A stretch of 64,000 bases of DNA from Takakia lepidozioides (taxonomy: Eukaryota > Streptophyta > Takakiopsida > Takakiales > Takakiaceae), in assembly GCA_030704615.1 (NCBI GenBank), contig CM060733.1, positions 33,542,001 through 33,606,000 of the forward strand, written 5' to 3'. Under the pieces are notes generated by a model. It made no database searches and had not been told where the DNA came from. It worked only from the letters and a program-made list of their open reading frames with translations. Of this stretch, positions 19,816 to 31,462 are shown piece by piece. A program made the position numbers and the translations under genes. Positions within the stretch are counted from its first letter, which is position 1. Every line of letters starts with the position of its first letter.

Positions 19816-22435
19816 ACAGCATACTCACACAGCAAAACACATGTTTATGCCATCATATTCCATGCAGAGAAATAAAAGGTCCACAATCTGCTTGAGAGTG
19901 CATACATGTTGCATCATAAACAGCCTGGAAGTGCATTCCATCAGAGCTCAGAGCGCCCCCCACGCCCATTTGCGGAAAGACTGGGCATTCTGCTCAACAG
20001 ACCGCGGAATGGCCAAACAGACTACTAAGCAGACTGCACAAGTACAGAATAAAACACTGCCAAGTCTGCTAATGGTTTTCGGCTAACAGACTGGGTGGTC
20101 CAGCAGACATACAATATGGACTGACTGTGTGGTCTTCTACACTGTCCATCGAACTGCTTCCATGAAGCGTACCCACCCAGATACGGAGCCCAACTGCACA
20201 CATATACACTATGCTTCAAAGTGCCACACACTCTGCCGAGCAGACTGATGAGCGGCCAACAGACTGCGAGGCAGACTGGTCCAACACGACGGAGACCGCC
20301 TTGTAGTCTGCTAACAGTAGTTAATAGTAGAACCAAGTAGTCTGCCCAGTAGGACGTGGGGTGTTTGTCTACTGACTGTTATTGTTCGGATTGTTCGGCC
20401 CTTGTACGACTTCTTTTGACGAACTTGCATAGGTGGGAACAGTATGAGTGCATGTAGGCCTTAATCTCAGAAAATATTACATACATTCAGAATGTAAATT
20501 GAAACAACATTGAATGTATATATTTATTTCCTCAAGGGAGCAGTTTTTCTGCATCGTCCAAACCACGGCGGATATACTTTACACACTGCAATCGTTGCAG
20601 TAACGGAAACCTGAAATTAAGCCACCTTCGTGTGAAGGCTTGTCCTCTCTATTTGGTTTTCTGCCTATCGCCTTTCAGCCAGTCGTAATACCCTTCAATG
20701 AAAGACATCACGTAAAACCCACACTCCCAACTAAAAGGTTGTTGGGGCACTTCGGGAGAGTTGAACTAAAATGCCATTACTTCATCCCATTGTGGAGTCC
20801 CAACAACATATCCAAAGCACCTTGCATGCACCTTCCGAATCCAACCAAGGAGCTATACGCAAGTATGCATTTCCCTCCGAGAGTTCAAGTGGGTGTAGGC
20901 GCCTTTCCTTAGGTCGATGATAATGACGCTCCAGTGACACCTTCAATGTAAAAATGAACATGCCCGACAATTTCATTAGTCCCAAACCCAACAAACTCTG
21001 TAGACCAACAGACAAACATACTCGGCTGTCCAAATGGCCAACTGCCCAAAACATACAGCACTCCAACAGATACAACGGACTAGCAGTCCAGCAGACCAAC
21101 AGTCCAAGAGTGCAGGAGTCCAACAGACCATGACGTCCAACTCACACAACAGTCGAACAGACCATGAGGTCGAATACACACAGAAGACCCAATATTCAGC
21201 AGACAGCAAAATGTGCAACAAGTCCGTCGGGTCTTACCCTTGCAAGACCGGCACCAATATATGAGTACAGTCTTTAATGTCTTTGCCAAGTCACGCAAAA
21301 GTCAAGGCACCATCAAGGTTTGCCACCAAAGTTTCGCGTGGGGCTGTGTCGAAAGTCTGGAAAACAGACCACGTCGACGTTGGCAAAAGAGCGACAGTGC
21401 CATACGTCCTCGAGTCTAGGGTGTTCTCGAAAAAACAACACCAGACATCCAAAAGTCTGTCTGAGCACTCCGACTCAACCACGTTCAGTGCTTTCATGTC
21501 TTCCGGCGCAATGCCACATCGAAACCGCGAGTCTCCTTCGAAAAAATACACCATGCTATTTCCAGCAGCTACATGTATGGACATCAATCGCCGGAAACAA
21601 CTTTCAATCCTGCACATACAGTCAGACCCCACCAAGACATCACTCATCCACAATGTCCAAAAACATCAGTCTGCTGCACAGTCTTAGCAGACCGATGAGG
21701 GGAATCGAATTACCATAAAGTCTAGAAACCAAAGTCAAGGGAGACTCTTAGCAGACCGACCAAAAGACCCGACAATCGGACAGTGGACATTCGGACATTG
21801 GGACAGTGGACTGCATTGTCACAGCAGACCGAACAATAGACTTGACATTTGACAAAGTCGACAAACATAACTGTGGGGCACAATCACAGCAGACCGAGTA
21901 CAGGCCTTACAAGACTGCAGACAAGAAGCCAGTAGACTGCCAGAAAATACATACCTGCAAAGGCAACGCTAAAAGAACACGACCGAAGATAGTAAGCAGA
22001 TACATACGAACAACTTTCTTCGACGCCAGTAACTCTGCCACCTCCTTATCCATGTCCAAACACAATCGGCGGTCCTTGTTCATAAACACATCTGACTTGT
22101 CTTTCCTGGCTGGTCTCTTTTGAACATGACCCTCTCTAGTCTCCTTGACCGCCTCAATGACCGGACGTTTTTGGGCTTTTCCTCTTTCTGCCCGGACGGA
22201 GGTGCTCTCTACCGCAATGCCTGGGATGACTTGCCCGGACTGCCACAATATTGCAGCTCTGCTGCGCAGCAGAAGAGTGTCAGTTGGTTTGTTGACACTT
22301 GCCAGTCCAGTCCTCGCAGCCTCACGAATGGCATGCGTTGAACTAATACGAGAAGCGGGCGGTGTGAGCAGACCGCCTGTCTTTGTTGTTGACCCAACAT
22401 TGGTAGGAGCAGGAGCAGACGGAGATGGCGAAGCA
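19816..22435. other. CAGAC-rich non-coding region of the outer element
   Basis: No conserved protein is visible. The motifs agcagac(c/t) and agtctgct occur many times in both orientations (dense at 20,000-20,350, 21,000-21,200 and 21,640-21,920). Similar motif density recurs at 25,480-25,930 and 44,580-45,250. Repeated short motifs of this kind are typical of transposon subterminal regions that bind transposase. Confidence 0.5.
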
Positions 22436-22439
22436 AAGT

Positions 22440-25400
22440 CTGCTTGCGGACGTCCTCAACTGTCGCCTCATTGAAACTCTCCTGGGCGGGCTGTATAGCA
22501 GTCTACTGGACATACTTTGAAAAAGTCTCCTTGGAAAACTCAAGTGCAGTCATCTGTTCAGTTTGCTGGAGAGGGTCTACTGTAGTCTGCTGGGAATTGT
22601 TTGCTGCAATCTATTGGGGTGTGTCTGCAGAAGTCACCCGGACAGACTCATGCGCAGTCCGGTGGGAAGGGCCTGCTTCTGCAGTCTCCTGGGTAGACTC
22701 ATGCGCAGTCTGGTGGGACGGGTCTGCTGCTGTAGTCACCTGGGCAGACTCATGCGCAGTCGGGTGGGGCAGGGTCTGCTACTGCAGTCACCTGGGCAGA
22801 CTCATGTGCAGTCGGGTGGGCAGAGTCTGCTGCAGTCTTCCGGGCAGACTCTCTAAGCAAGGCAGTCACCTCGGTGGAGTCTTGTGCTGTCTGTTGACCA
22901 GAGTCTTGTGAACTCGTCTGAGCAGACCTGTGTGTAGTTTCTTGGGCAGAGTATTGTGGAGTCTGGTGGAAGGGATTCTCATATGCAGGAGCAGACTCAT
23001 GGGCAGTCTTGCAGATACTCTGTTGGGCGTAGGAGTCATCTGCAGTCTCCGTGGCAATGTCGTTGGCAGACTCCGGAACAATGCCATCTGCACCCACGGC
23101 AGTCTCCTGCCTAGTCTATTGGACAACTCCCCGTGCAATCTGCTGGACAGTCTCCTGCCCTTTATTCCGGTTAGTCTCCTGGGCAGTGTACTCTACAGTG
23201 TCCAAGGTAGTCTCCTCTCTTGTCGTCTATGCACTCCCATTGGCAGTTTTGTCAGTCTGTTGCCTGTCCTGCTCTGCCATACGGTGGTTCTGGTCTTGTA
23301 TGCGCACCAGCAGACTATCAATTTCACCATCAAGTAAGTTTTGAGGGTCTGCTGACAGAACAGACTCAGGGTTGAAAGCGGTGGGAAGGGTGCAATCAGA
23401 GACATGTAGGGCCAGGTTGGCTTGAATTCCCTCATCGGATTCTGCTGTAAGGTCTATGATGCGGTTTACTGGTCTACAGGTCGGTTCGCTCACTTCAAAT
23501 TCATCGATGACTCTCGCCAAGTGAAAATAAAGACAGGGCTAAGCTCAAAAGTCATACGGGATGATGGATACTGAGGATTTACCGAGGTCATAGTTACATC
23601 GTGTGGGTCAAAATGTGTGGGTGAACTTATCCGGGTGTGGGCCAGGGTCAAATGCTAAGACATCCACTGTTGGTCAGGCCGTTGAATGTGCCACTGTCCC
23701 GTTATAACAGACTCAGTAACAAATGTTGTGGGCAAGTCATGGAGGACAGTCTGTGGAGGGTACTGTTCAGCAGACTGCACTGAGGTCTGTTGTGAGGTCT
23801 TCTGGGTCTTCTGGCAATGCTGGTTCGCAATGGGAGTGTCATTTTCAGTGTCATCTTGAGTCTTCTGTTCAGTCTGTTTGCAAGTCTCCTGGTCACAAGC
23901 GTCTCGAGACTCCACGGTAGTCTGCCGATTTCCCAAGGCAGTCTGCTCCATGACATGTCTTGTCTGCTCAATTTCCATACCAGTTTGCTGAGACTCCAAA
24001 CTAGTCTGCTGAGTCTGCATACCAGTCCGCTGAAAATCCCCAGCAGTCCCCCGAGACCTCCCCCCAGCCTGCCGGACCTGGCCAGCCTTATGGACAGTCC
24101 CCTGGTTTTCATGACCATGCACAGCCAGGACAACCTCTCTAGTAGCTCTGGCAAGGGAGTCGAAAGCACTCAGCATGCGATTTCCAGGTCCTGATGTCTG
24201 CCCTGCATGGAACACAAAAAACGATGTAAACAAATGCGGTGGAGGATTGGCGGGGGGGGGGAGCAGTGAATGAGACAAAGCAGCGCGCGAGTACCTTCTA
24301 GCAGATTTCCAACGAGTTTGATGTCCTTAATTTGGCGGTCCAGCAGTGCGGAATCAAGGTGGGCAAGTGCGGAATTGCGGTCGTGATGCGGCGAGCCAGA
24401 CCACAATACTCTGAACACGTCTGGTTTGAGCAAGATAATGTCAAACACAGCACGCTCCATTACATACGAGAACCACAACATAGCCTCATCTACAACAGAC
24501 TCTCGTGCTTGTGATCCGTCTGTAACAGACTCTCCTACCTGTGATCCATGTAGGAAGCCTTGCCAAAAAGTAGGCAAGTCCTTCAGTAACTTCTTGTATG
24601 ATGTGAAATTTCCAAACTGCATCCATCGATGCTGCAGGAACGATGATGCCATCCAGTCAAAGTGGACCGCAGTCACTGCGGACAAGTGCTTCTTGCGGAC
24701 ACCGAACGTTTGGTGTGCCATAGCCATATGCCGCACCTCCTCCGAGTGAGGGTCATCCATAAGGAGGAGCTGAACAAGGAGCGGCAGTTCATTTCCTTCA
24801 CTCAAAGAAGAAACAACAACTTTCCCTGCTTGCTCCAGAACATGGTTGGCTTCTTCCGTAGTATACTCCATGGAATAGAGATAAGGGACAAAGGGCCACC
24901 TCCGGCCCGTTACAATGTGGTGCAGGTCACTGTACCAGTCCACATGGGCACTTGTGTCACCAATCCTAAAGCGGGGAAGTGTAGGATCCTCTGTGTTCTT
25001 CGGCGCCACTGGTAACGACGATCTCCACACCCCAAAAATGCCCACAGTGGAGGGGAAATGGGCATAGTCTTCACCCTGTCCAATTGGCCCAGTCTCAGGT
25101 ATAAGGTCTGCTGAGGCGTGGTTTGGTCTGCCCAGGTGCGAGGAGTCCTGCTCATGATTGCTGGCATGTGCTTCACTGTGGTTTGGTGTGATGAGGTTTG
25201 CTGGGGTCTCTTGAGGTCTGTCGTGGTCTGTTGTGGTCTCCTGAGGAGTGATGAAGTTAGCGGTCTGCTGGAGGGGACCTGCCGACTGCGTGTCAAGTTC
25301 GTCTATGGCGGCTGCTGATCCGGGGTATTTCATCAAAATGTACTCGCGAACCCGCTGCACTTCAAGCCGCACCTCACGCACTTGCAAAAGAGGTTCTTGA

Positions 25401-25440
25401 CGTGGTGTCCGCCAAGTTGATATGGCTTTGCGAATAGACT
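22440..25440 (-). CDS. Accessory protein of the outer transposon, C-terminal exons (unknown function)
   Basis: A large minus-strand exon runs from about 25,387 to 24,294 (405 residues if read alone). It includes SAHVDWYSDLHHIVTGRRWPF, YSMEYTTEEANHVL and HFDWMASSFLQHRWMQFG. A consistent intron (donor gtactcg after LLEG, acceptor tgcag at about 24,208) joins it to a second exon with MLSAFDSLARATREVVLAV and a Gln/Thr-rich low-complexity tail (for example GMQTQQTSLESQQTGMEIEQ) to 23,655. Further open sequence (VIDEFEVSEPTC) and Thr/Ser/Glu-rich repeats extend to about 22,440. No known domain is recognised. The start lies across the CACTA insertion, near 44,180. It may be a mudrB-like partner of the MULE transposase; that is inference. 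Confidence 0.5.
22620..22860. repeat. About 50-bp tandem repeat in the low-complexity tail
   Basis: The phrase gactcatgcgcagtc.ggtggg recurs near 22,645, 22,696, 22,747 and 22,796, spaced about 50 bp apart. On the minus strand it gives repeated Ala/Ser/Asp/Thr-rich peptides. Copies differ by point changes. Confidence 0.75.
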
Positions 25441-25988
25441 GAGCAGTGTGCTGTGCAGCAAAAGAAAATGAGCTTCATCGGACAGACCGGATCCATTGGA
25501 CTGACTGAATTTAATGACACTTAGTAGACAATCAACAGACCATCAGCAGTCCACAATCCACATTCAGCAGACCACAATACTCAGCAGACCATGATATTTA
25601 GCAGACACTCATACCTTAGCAGACAATCTGGACTTCAGCAGACAAAAACATTTCAGAAGACCTAATTATGGACGTATACAGTCTGCTGAAGTCTTCCACA
25701 GATGAGCAGACTACATGACAACACAAGAAATAGGTTTGTCGGCTTCACCACAAGTCGGTTCATACGGGAGCTGGCTGCTATGCAGCAAAACACACACGAT
25801 CCATTGGGCATTCGGAGCTCTAAGATCTCTCAGCAGACCACAAGACTCAGCAGACCATGGCAGAATAACTAAGCGACCAAACTATGGACGTGAATAGTCT
25901 GTTGAAGTTCAGCAAACTAATCGACAGTAGTTCCAAAAAAATGCAGAAAATTGCAGGAATGATTTGATAGCATTACCTCGTCAAGTAT
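25441..25988. other. CAGAC-rich segment left of the CACTA insertion
   Basis: 'cagcagaccacaatactcagcagacc' and related words repeat at 25,525-25,690 and 25,830-25,910. No coding segment is seen apart from the end of the minus-strand gene's intron region. Confidence 0.5.
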
Positions 25989-25991
25989 GTT

Positions 25992-26009
25992 CACTACTAG
26001 AGAAACCGG
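25992..26009 (+). repeat. Left terminal inverted repeat of CACTA element
   Basis: CACTACTAGAGAAACCGG is followed by ttttt. It pairs with the inverted copy at 43,061-43,078. The subterminal words 'aacggctcctcttacac' resemble the right-end 'aacggctcttctcacac' in inverted orientation. Confidence 0.95.
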
Positions 26010-26966
26010 TTTTTCCAACACCACCCATAGTTCACACCTGGCACTTTGAACGGCTCCTCTTACACCCATGTGAGAGGAGGCAAGGTGTGATTTGGACCAT
26101 TGTAGGAAAAGCCACATGGTGTTACAAATTTCACACTCGAATGACACCCATACGGTCAACGGATGTTGACCAAGATAATTCATATGGGGCATTTGACATG
26201 AGTGTGAAATGAGTTATGGAGTGTGAGATGTCCTACATGAATTTGGGGCAACTATATGGCGTGGCACATTGACCATCAAGGTGGATATGACTTGGCACAT
26301 TGACCATCCAGGTGGAAGATGGATGGATGAAATGACTTCCACCTCTATTCAACATGCCCTGGAGGACATAACACATAGACTTTTGTTTAGAGAATTTAAA
26401 AAGTTCAAAAAGGTTATTAGGGTTATGGGGTCTGCATGTAGAGGGTTGTGGGACTTGTAGTTTTTCTTTGCCAGCTCGTTTAGAATCTGAATGCCCCCAG
26501 TGCAGGCCATCCCTTTAAGTTGATGCCAAAATGCATTTTCATCCAAAGATCAAAGCTCTCAAAATAGACAACCTCAAGTAAAATGAGAAGGAGATCGGCA
26601 GAACCGAAAGGGCATAGAATTCTCTTCAATATTGAACACTGCCTGCAACTATTGGCTATATCTTGCCCTCTGTCCTGTCACATATAATCCATCCGGGAAC
26701 CAGCAATCCAAAAAGATGCACTGCTCATGCAACTGACGACAATATCGTTATGAGAATGTCACACTATAATCAACAATGTACAACAATTGCTTTGAGAAGC
26801 TATAGATAAAACTAAAACTACCACATGTCGTCTCAGAGATTTGTGAGCCCGGCAATGTCAATCCCATTTTTGTCCAGTCAACCATGACCCCTCACAATGA
26901 GACAATCTAAAGCTGAGTTGAGCACGGATTTCAATCTCTACTAGTCCACCCATACTAGAGAAATAT
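26010..26966. other. Left subterminal region of CACTA element
   Basis: Short motifs such as ttcacacc, gtgtga, tcacactcg and agtgtgaaatg recur on both strands between 26,030 and 26,235, as expected for transposase-binding subterminal repeats. A degenerate direct repeat 'gtggcacattgaccatcaaggtgga' / 'ttggcacattgaccatccaggtgga' lies at about 26,260-26,315. No coding region is seen. Confidence 0.65.
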
Positions 26967-27695
26967 TGTCGCGCACCTCACTTCGGTAAGCTCCCCCCTC
27001 AAGTCATAGTTACTCGCTTTGATGCGCGCGCCTGACTCCCAACATAGCCGTCTGGCCAACTTGGAGCTTCGGCTGCTCACCGGGGCATAACGGTCCCCCT
27101 TTGTTCTCCCAAAGAACCCTCCACCGATTTGGAACCAGCGGGAATTCCTTGGTATTGGCAGTCCGGAACAGCTCCCCACTCTTTGGTCGCTTTCCGGCTC
27201 GCTCGCTTACTCACTAGTTTTTGGTCACCAACGGGCTTGCACCGTTCTCGGGGTTACTACTCCCTATATATACTTTTGTAGCTGTCCGCGGGGGTTTCAC
27301 AACCAGCCATGCCATTTTATGGCGAACCACCACGAAAACCCTCGACTCCCGGTGATGAGTCGCGGTGAGTCTTGGCCCACTCACCACGACCCCTATGGAC
27401 CGTGATGAGTCCCAAGACTCCCCACGACTCCCACCACGAGGTCTCCGCCCCCATGGTGAGTCCTATGCCACCCCCACTAAGTCCCGCTAAGCTACCACCA
27501 CCACCCCTTGTGGAGCCACCCCCACCGCAACCCGGTGTGCGGGGCTCCACCTAGTGCGCGCCTCCGCCTCCTTGAGTGCCTTGGGCACTCAAGGGTGCTT
27601 CAGCCCCCCATACCCTATCGCTGCCGCTGCCCCCACCACAGGGGCAGCCCCTCATGTGTCCCGACCCCCTGCCCTCAAGGCAAAGGGCCGCGACA
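26967..27695 (-). repeat. Solo LTR of the element 2 family, with 5-bp target duplication
   Basis: This 729-bp copy begins TGTCGCGCACC and ends GCCGCGACA. It matches the 5' LTR of the chromovirus at 41,090-41,791 over its length. AATAT occurs immediately on both sides (26,962-26,966 and 27,696-27,700). A lone LTR with intact target duplication is the product of recombination between the two LTRs of a former full insertion. Orientation follows element 2. Confidence 0.93.
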
Positions 27696-28062
27696 AATAT
27701 CCAGTGATCCTTAGACAAGGTTTTCTTCGCCACCTTACAAAAATTGTTCCCAATGACTCCCTCCCTGTCCACATTGTTGCTAGATGTCGAGAAGCTTGGA
27801 CAAAGTGCCTTGCTCTTTGTGACTGGCTCCCTTTTTGAGACAACAAGGTTTTTTTTTGACGGGTGTACTTCACTTACAACCGTCTTTTTTACACTGCGTC
27901 CGGGATATCAATGATCACCCTAGCCTGAATTTTGCCCCACCCTATCAAGCGCCAGTGCTTTTTAACTAGTGCTTTTCAACTCGTCTGTTGAGGGCCCCAC
28001 TTTCTCCCCTTCGCTGGTACATGTCAAAATCACTCCAAGAGCCATAGTGTTGGAAAACTGCC

Positions 28063-29945
28063 TTCGCATCCTTGATGCTCCCACATTTGGCATACATGTC
28101 AACGAGGGCATTGTTCAGAATCACATCAGGTACAATTCCAGCTTTGACAATGAAACCATGGACCTCTTCCCTTTTCCAGAGCTGCCAGGCTTGCCCTTGA
28201 TGCTCCCACATTTGGCATACATGTCCACTAGGGCATTGTCCAGAATCAAAATAGGTACAATTCCAGCTTTGACAATGAAACCATGGACCTCTTCCCTTTT
28301 CCAGAGCTGCAGGCTTGCCCTTGATGCTCCAAATTTGGCATACATGTCCACGGGGCATCCAGAATCACATCAGGTACAATTCCAGCTTTGACAATGAAAC
28401 CATGGACCTGATCTTCCCTTTTCCAGAGCTGCCAGGCTTGCCCTTGATGCTCCCACATTTGGCATACATGTCCACGAGGGCATTGTCCAGAATCACATCA
28501 GGTATAATTCCAACTTTGACAATGAAACCATGGACCTCTTTCCTTTTCCAGAGCTGCCAGGCTTGCCCTTGAAGCTCCCACATTTGGCATACATGTCCAC
28601 GAGGGCATTGTTCAGAATCACATCAGGTACAATTCCAGCTTTGACAATGAAACCATGGACCTCTTCCCTTTTCCAGAGCTGCCAGGCTTGCCCTTGATGC
28701 TCCACATTTGGCATACATGTCCACGAGGGCATTGTCCAGAATCACATCAGGTACAATTCGTGCTTTGACAATGAAACCATGGACCTCTTCCCTTTTCCAG
28801 AGCTGCCAGGCTTGCCCTTGATGCTCCCACATTTGGCATACATGTCCACTAGGGCATTGTCCAGAATCAAAACAGGTACAATTCCAGCTTTGACAATGAA
28901 ACCATGGACCTCTTCCCTTTTCCAGAGCTGCCAGGCTTGCCCTTGATGCTCCCAAATTTGGCATACATGTCCACTAGGGCATTGTCCAGAATCACATCAG
29001 GTACAATTCCAGCTTTGACAATGAAACCATGGACCTGATCTTCCCTTTTCCAGAGCTGCCAAGCTTGCCCTTGATGCTCCCACATTGTGCATACATGTCC
29101 ACGAGGGCATTATCCAGAATCACATCAGGTATAATTCCAACTTTGACAATGAAACCATGGACCTCTTCCCTTTTCCAGAGCTGCCAGGCTTGCCCTTGAT
29201 GCTCCCACATTTGGCATACATGTCCATGAGGGCATTATCCAGAATCACATCAGGTATAATCCCAGCTTTGACAATGAAACCATGGACCTCTTCCCTTTTC
29301 TAGACCTGCCAGGCTTGCCCTTGATGCTCCCACATTTGGCATACATGTCCACGAGGGCATTGTCCAGAATCACATCCGGTACAATTCCAGCTTTGACAAT
29401 GAAACCATGGACCTGATCTTCCCTTTTCCAGAGCTGCCGTGCTTGCCCTTGATGCTCCCACATTTGGCATACATGTCCACGAGGGCATTGTCCAGAATCA
29501 CATCAGGTACAATTCCAGTTTTGACAATGAAACCATGGACCTGATCTTCCCTTTTCCAGAGCTGTCTGGCTTGCCCTTGATGCTCCCACATTTGGCATAC
29601 ATGTCCACGAGGGCATTGTCCAGATCTCAATCAGGTACAATTCCAGCTTTGTCAATGAAATCATGGACGTGATCTTCCATTTTCCAGAGCTGCCAGACTT
29701 GCCCTTGATGCTCCCACATTTGGCATACATGTCCACGAGGGCATTGTTCAGAATCACATCAGGTACAATTCCAGCTTTGACAATGAAACCATGGACCTCT
29801 TCCCTTTTCCAGAGTTGCCAGGCTTGCCCTTGATGCTCTCACATTTGGCATACATGTCCACGAGGGCATTGTTCAGAATCACATCAAGTACAATTCCAGC
29901 TTTGACAATGAAACCATGGACCTCTTCCCTTTTCCAGAGCTGCTA
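28063..29945 (-). repeat. Fifteen-unit tandem repeat derived from a PPR gene segment
   Basis: Units start (cttgatgctccc) near 28,071, 28,196, 28,320, 28,443, 28,568, 28,693, 28,817, 28,942, 29,070, 29,195, 29,320, 29,448, 29,576, 29,704 and 29,829. Lengths are 123-128 bp, mostly 125. On the minus strand each unit encodes PPR sequence ([15 protein letters not shown], then [12 protein letters not shown]). Because 125 is not a multiple of three, the frame changes at almost every junction, and a long protein is not possible. Copies with an extra 'gat' (128 bp) cluster between 28,942 and 29,704. The parent sequence is the PPR pseudogene immediately to the right. Confidence 0.93.
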
Positions 29946-30710
29946 GGTTTGCACACGCACTGCAAATGCACACAAATGTGTTGTGGTCGGGCTTCATCCT
30001 TCCCCCATCATTTGGTCATCATAGGTCTCCAAAGGCTGCATCCCGCACCACTGCTGTGCACATCCTACAAGCATCGCGCTCCACGACACCACATCTTGTT
30101 CAGCCATAGTGTTGAACACTCCCTCCGCATCCTCAATGCTCTCACACATATTTGGCATACATGTCCACGAGGGCATTGTTCAGAATCGTATCTGTTACAA
30201 TTCCAGCTTTGGTGATGCAACCATGTACCTCTTTGCCATTTTGCAGGGCTGCCAGACTTGCACATGCACTGCAAACGCACAATCTCGTTCAGCCATACTG
30301 TTGAGCACTCCTTTCGCATCCTCAATGCTCCCACATTTGGCACACATGTGTCCACCAAAGCAGTCATGTTCAGGATGACATCTTGTACAATTGCAAATTT
30401 GGTGATGTCACGATGGATCTCTTTGCCCTTTTCCAGGGCTGCCAGGCTACCACACGCACTGCAAACACACACAAACGTTATGTGGTTGGGCTTCACCCTT
30501 CCCCCATCATTTGCTCATAGGTCTCCAAAGCCTCCATCCCACGCCCCTGCTGTGCATACCCTGCAAGCATCGCACTCCACGACACCATATCTCGTTTAGC
30601 CATAGTGTTGAACACTCCCTTGGCATCCTCGATGGTCCCACATTTGGCATATATTTCCACCAGGGCAGTGTTCAGAATGACATCTGGTAATCTGACAGGC
30701 ATTCACCTTT
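29946..30710 (-). pseudogene. PLS-type PPR gene fragment captured inside the CACTA element
   Basis: Minus-strand reading gives pentatricopeptide repeats: ALVEIYAKCGTIEDAKGVF, then MVSWSAMLAGYAQQGRGMEA and MMGEGVKPNHITFVCVCSAC, then GSLAALEKGKEIHRDI. Further diverged and frame-shifted copies continue towards 29,946 (ALVDTCVPNVGAL, HHQSWNCNRYD). PPR proteins bind organellar RNA. No start, targeting peptide or E/DYW tail is present. Position inside the CACTA element, between a solo LTR and TNP2 in the same orientation, points to capture of a host gene fragment. Confidence 0.82.
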
Positions 30711-31462
30711 TTGTCTCTGTTGTCCCACCATTGACTGGGATCAGAAAAGTGTTCATTCCTCACCTTCTCCTCATCTCTTGTACATGTTTTTGGATACTCT
30801 CATGTTGTCACATTGGCAGTATCATGTCAAAGTCACTCCAATCTATCAAAGATTCACTCAACCAGCTAACTTGCAGAATTCAACATGGAATTTAGGGCCG
30901 ATTCTGATAAGAGGGAAAAACAGGGTGAAATGTGTTGAAGAAGGTGCCCTCATCGCCTGATTTTACCAATTGTGCCGCTGCTGCTGCGGCTTCTAGTTGA
31001 CCATCTATCCATGCAGGTTTCTTGTAGCAATGTTGTGCTTGAAATGTGGCCCTCTTGGATGAATCTGGACCCACACTCTATCCCTACTCCTTCAGCTATC
31101 CATGCCTCTGCACAAATCATGCATACATCCTTGCCTTGCTGGTAGCAGTTGACAATAACAGCCTACATTTGTTCTAGGAAACACCCAACTCAACTCACAC
31201 ACTAGTTATGCTCAATTGCATCTGCTACTCTCTGTAATCCAACAGGCATTCACCTTTTTGCCACAATTGGGCCACCATTGACTAGGGTCAAAAAAGTATT
31301 CATGCCACAACTTCATGACTGTTTAGGGTTCACTGTCACAAATAAAGTGTGTCTGTCAGAATTTTGCCCACCCCAACAGCTCAGTCACTCCCACCCATGC
31401 AAGGTACCATGCTGTATCAAGTCTAAACCCTGGAAAAATACATGCAATAGCAGAAACCAACT
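30711..31462. other. Internal CACTA spacer
   Basis: No coding region is recognised. A diverged direct repeat is present: 'caggcattcacctttttg...ccaccattgactggg' at about 30,697-30,760 and again at about 31,243-31,300. Confidence 0.6.

Noticed and set aside
22440-23340. Plus-strand open frames of Ser, Leu, Trp and Gly
   Set aside because: They are the reverse of the minus-strand Thr/Ser/Glu-rich repeats that follow the accessory gene exons.
28063-29945. Regular repeats considered as a CRISPR array or as a functional long PPR protein
   Set aside because: Units are 125 bp, contiguous without spacers and in a eukaryotic genome, so not CRISPR. Frame breaks at nearly every junction exclude a long protein.
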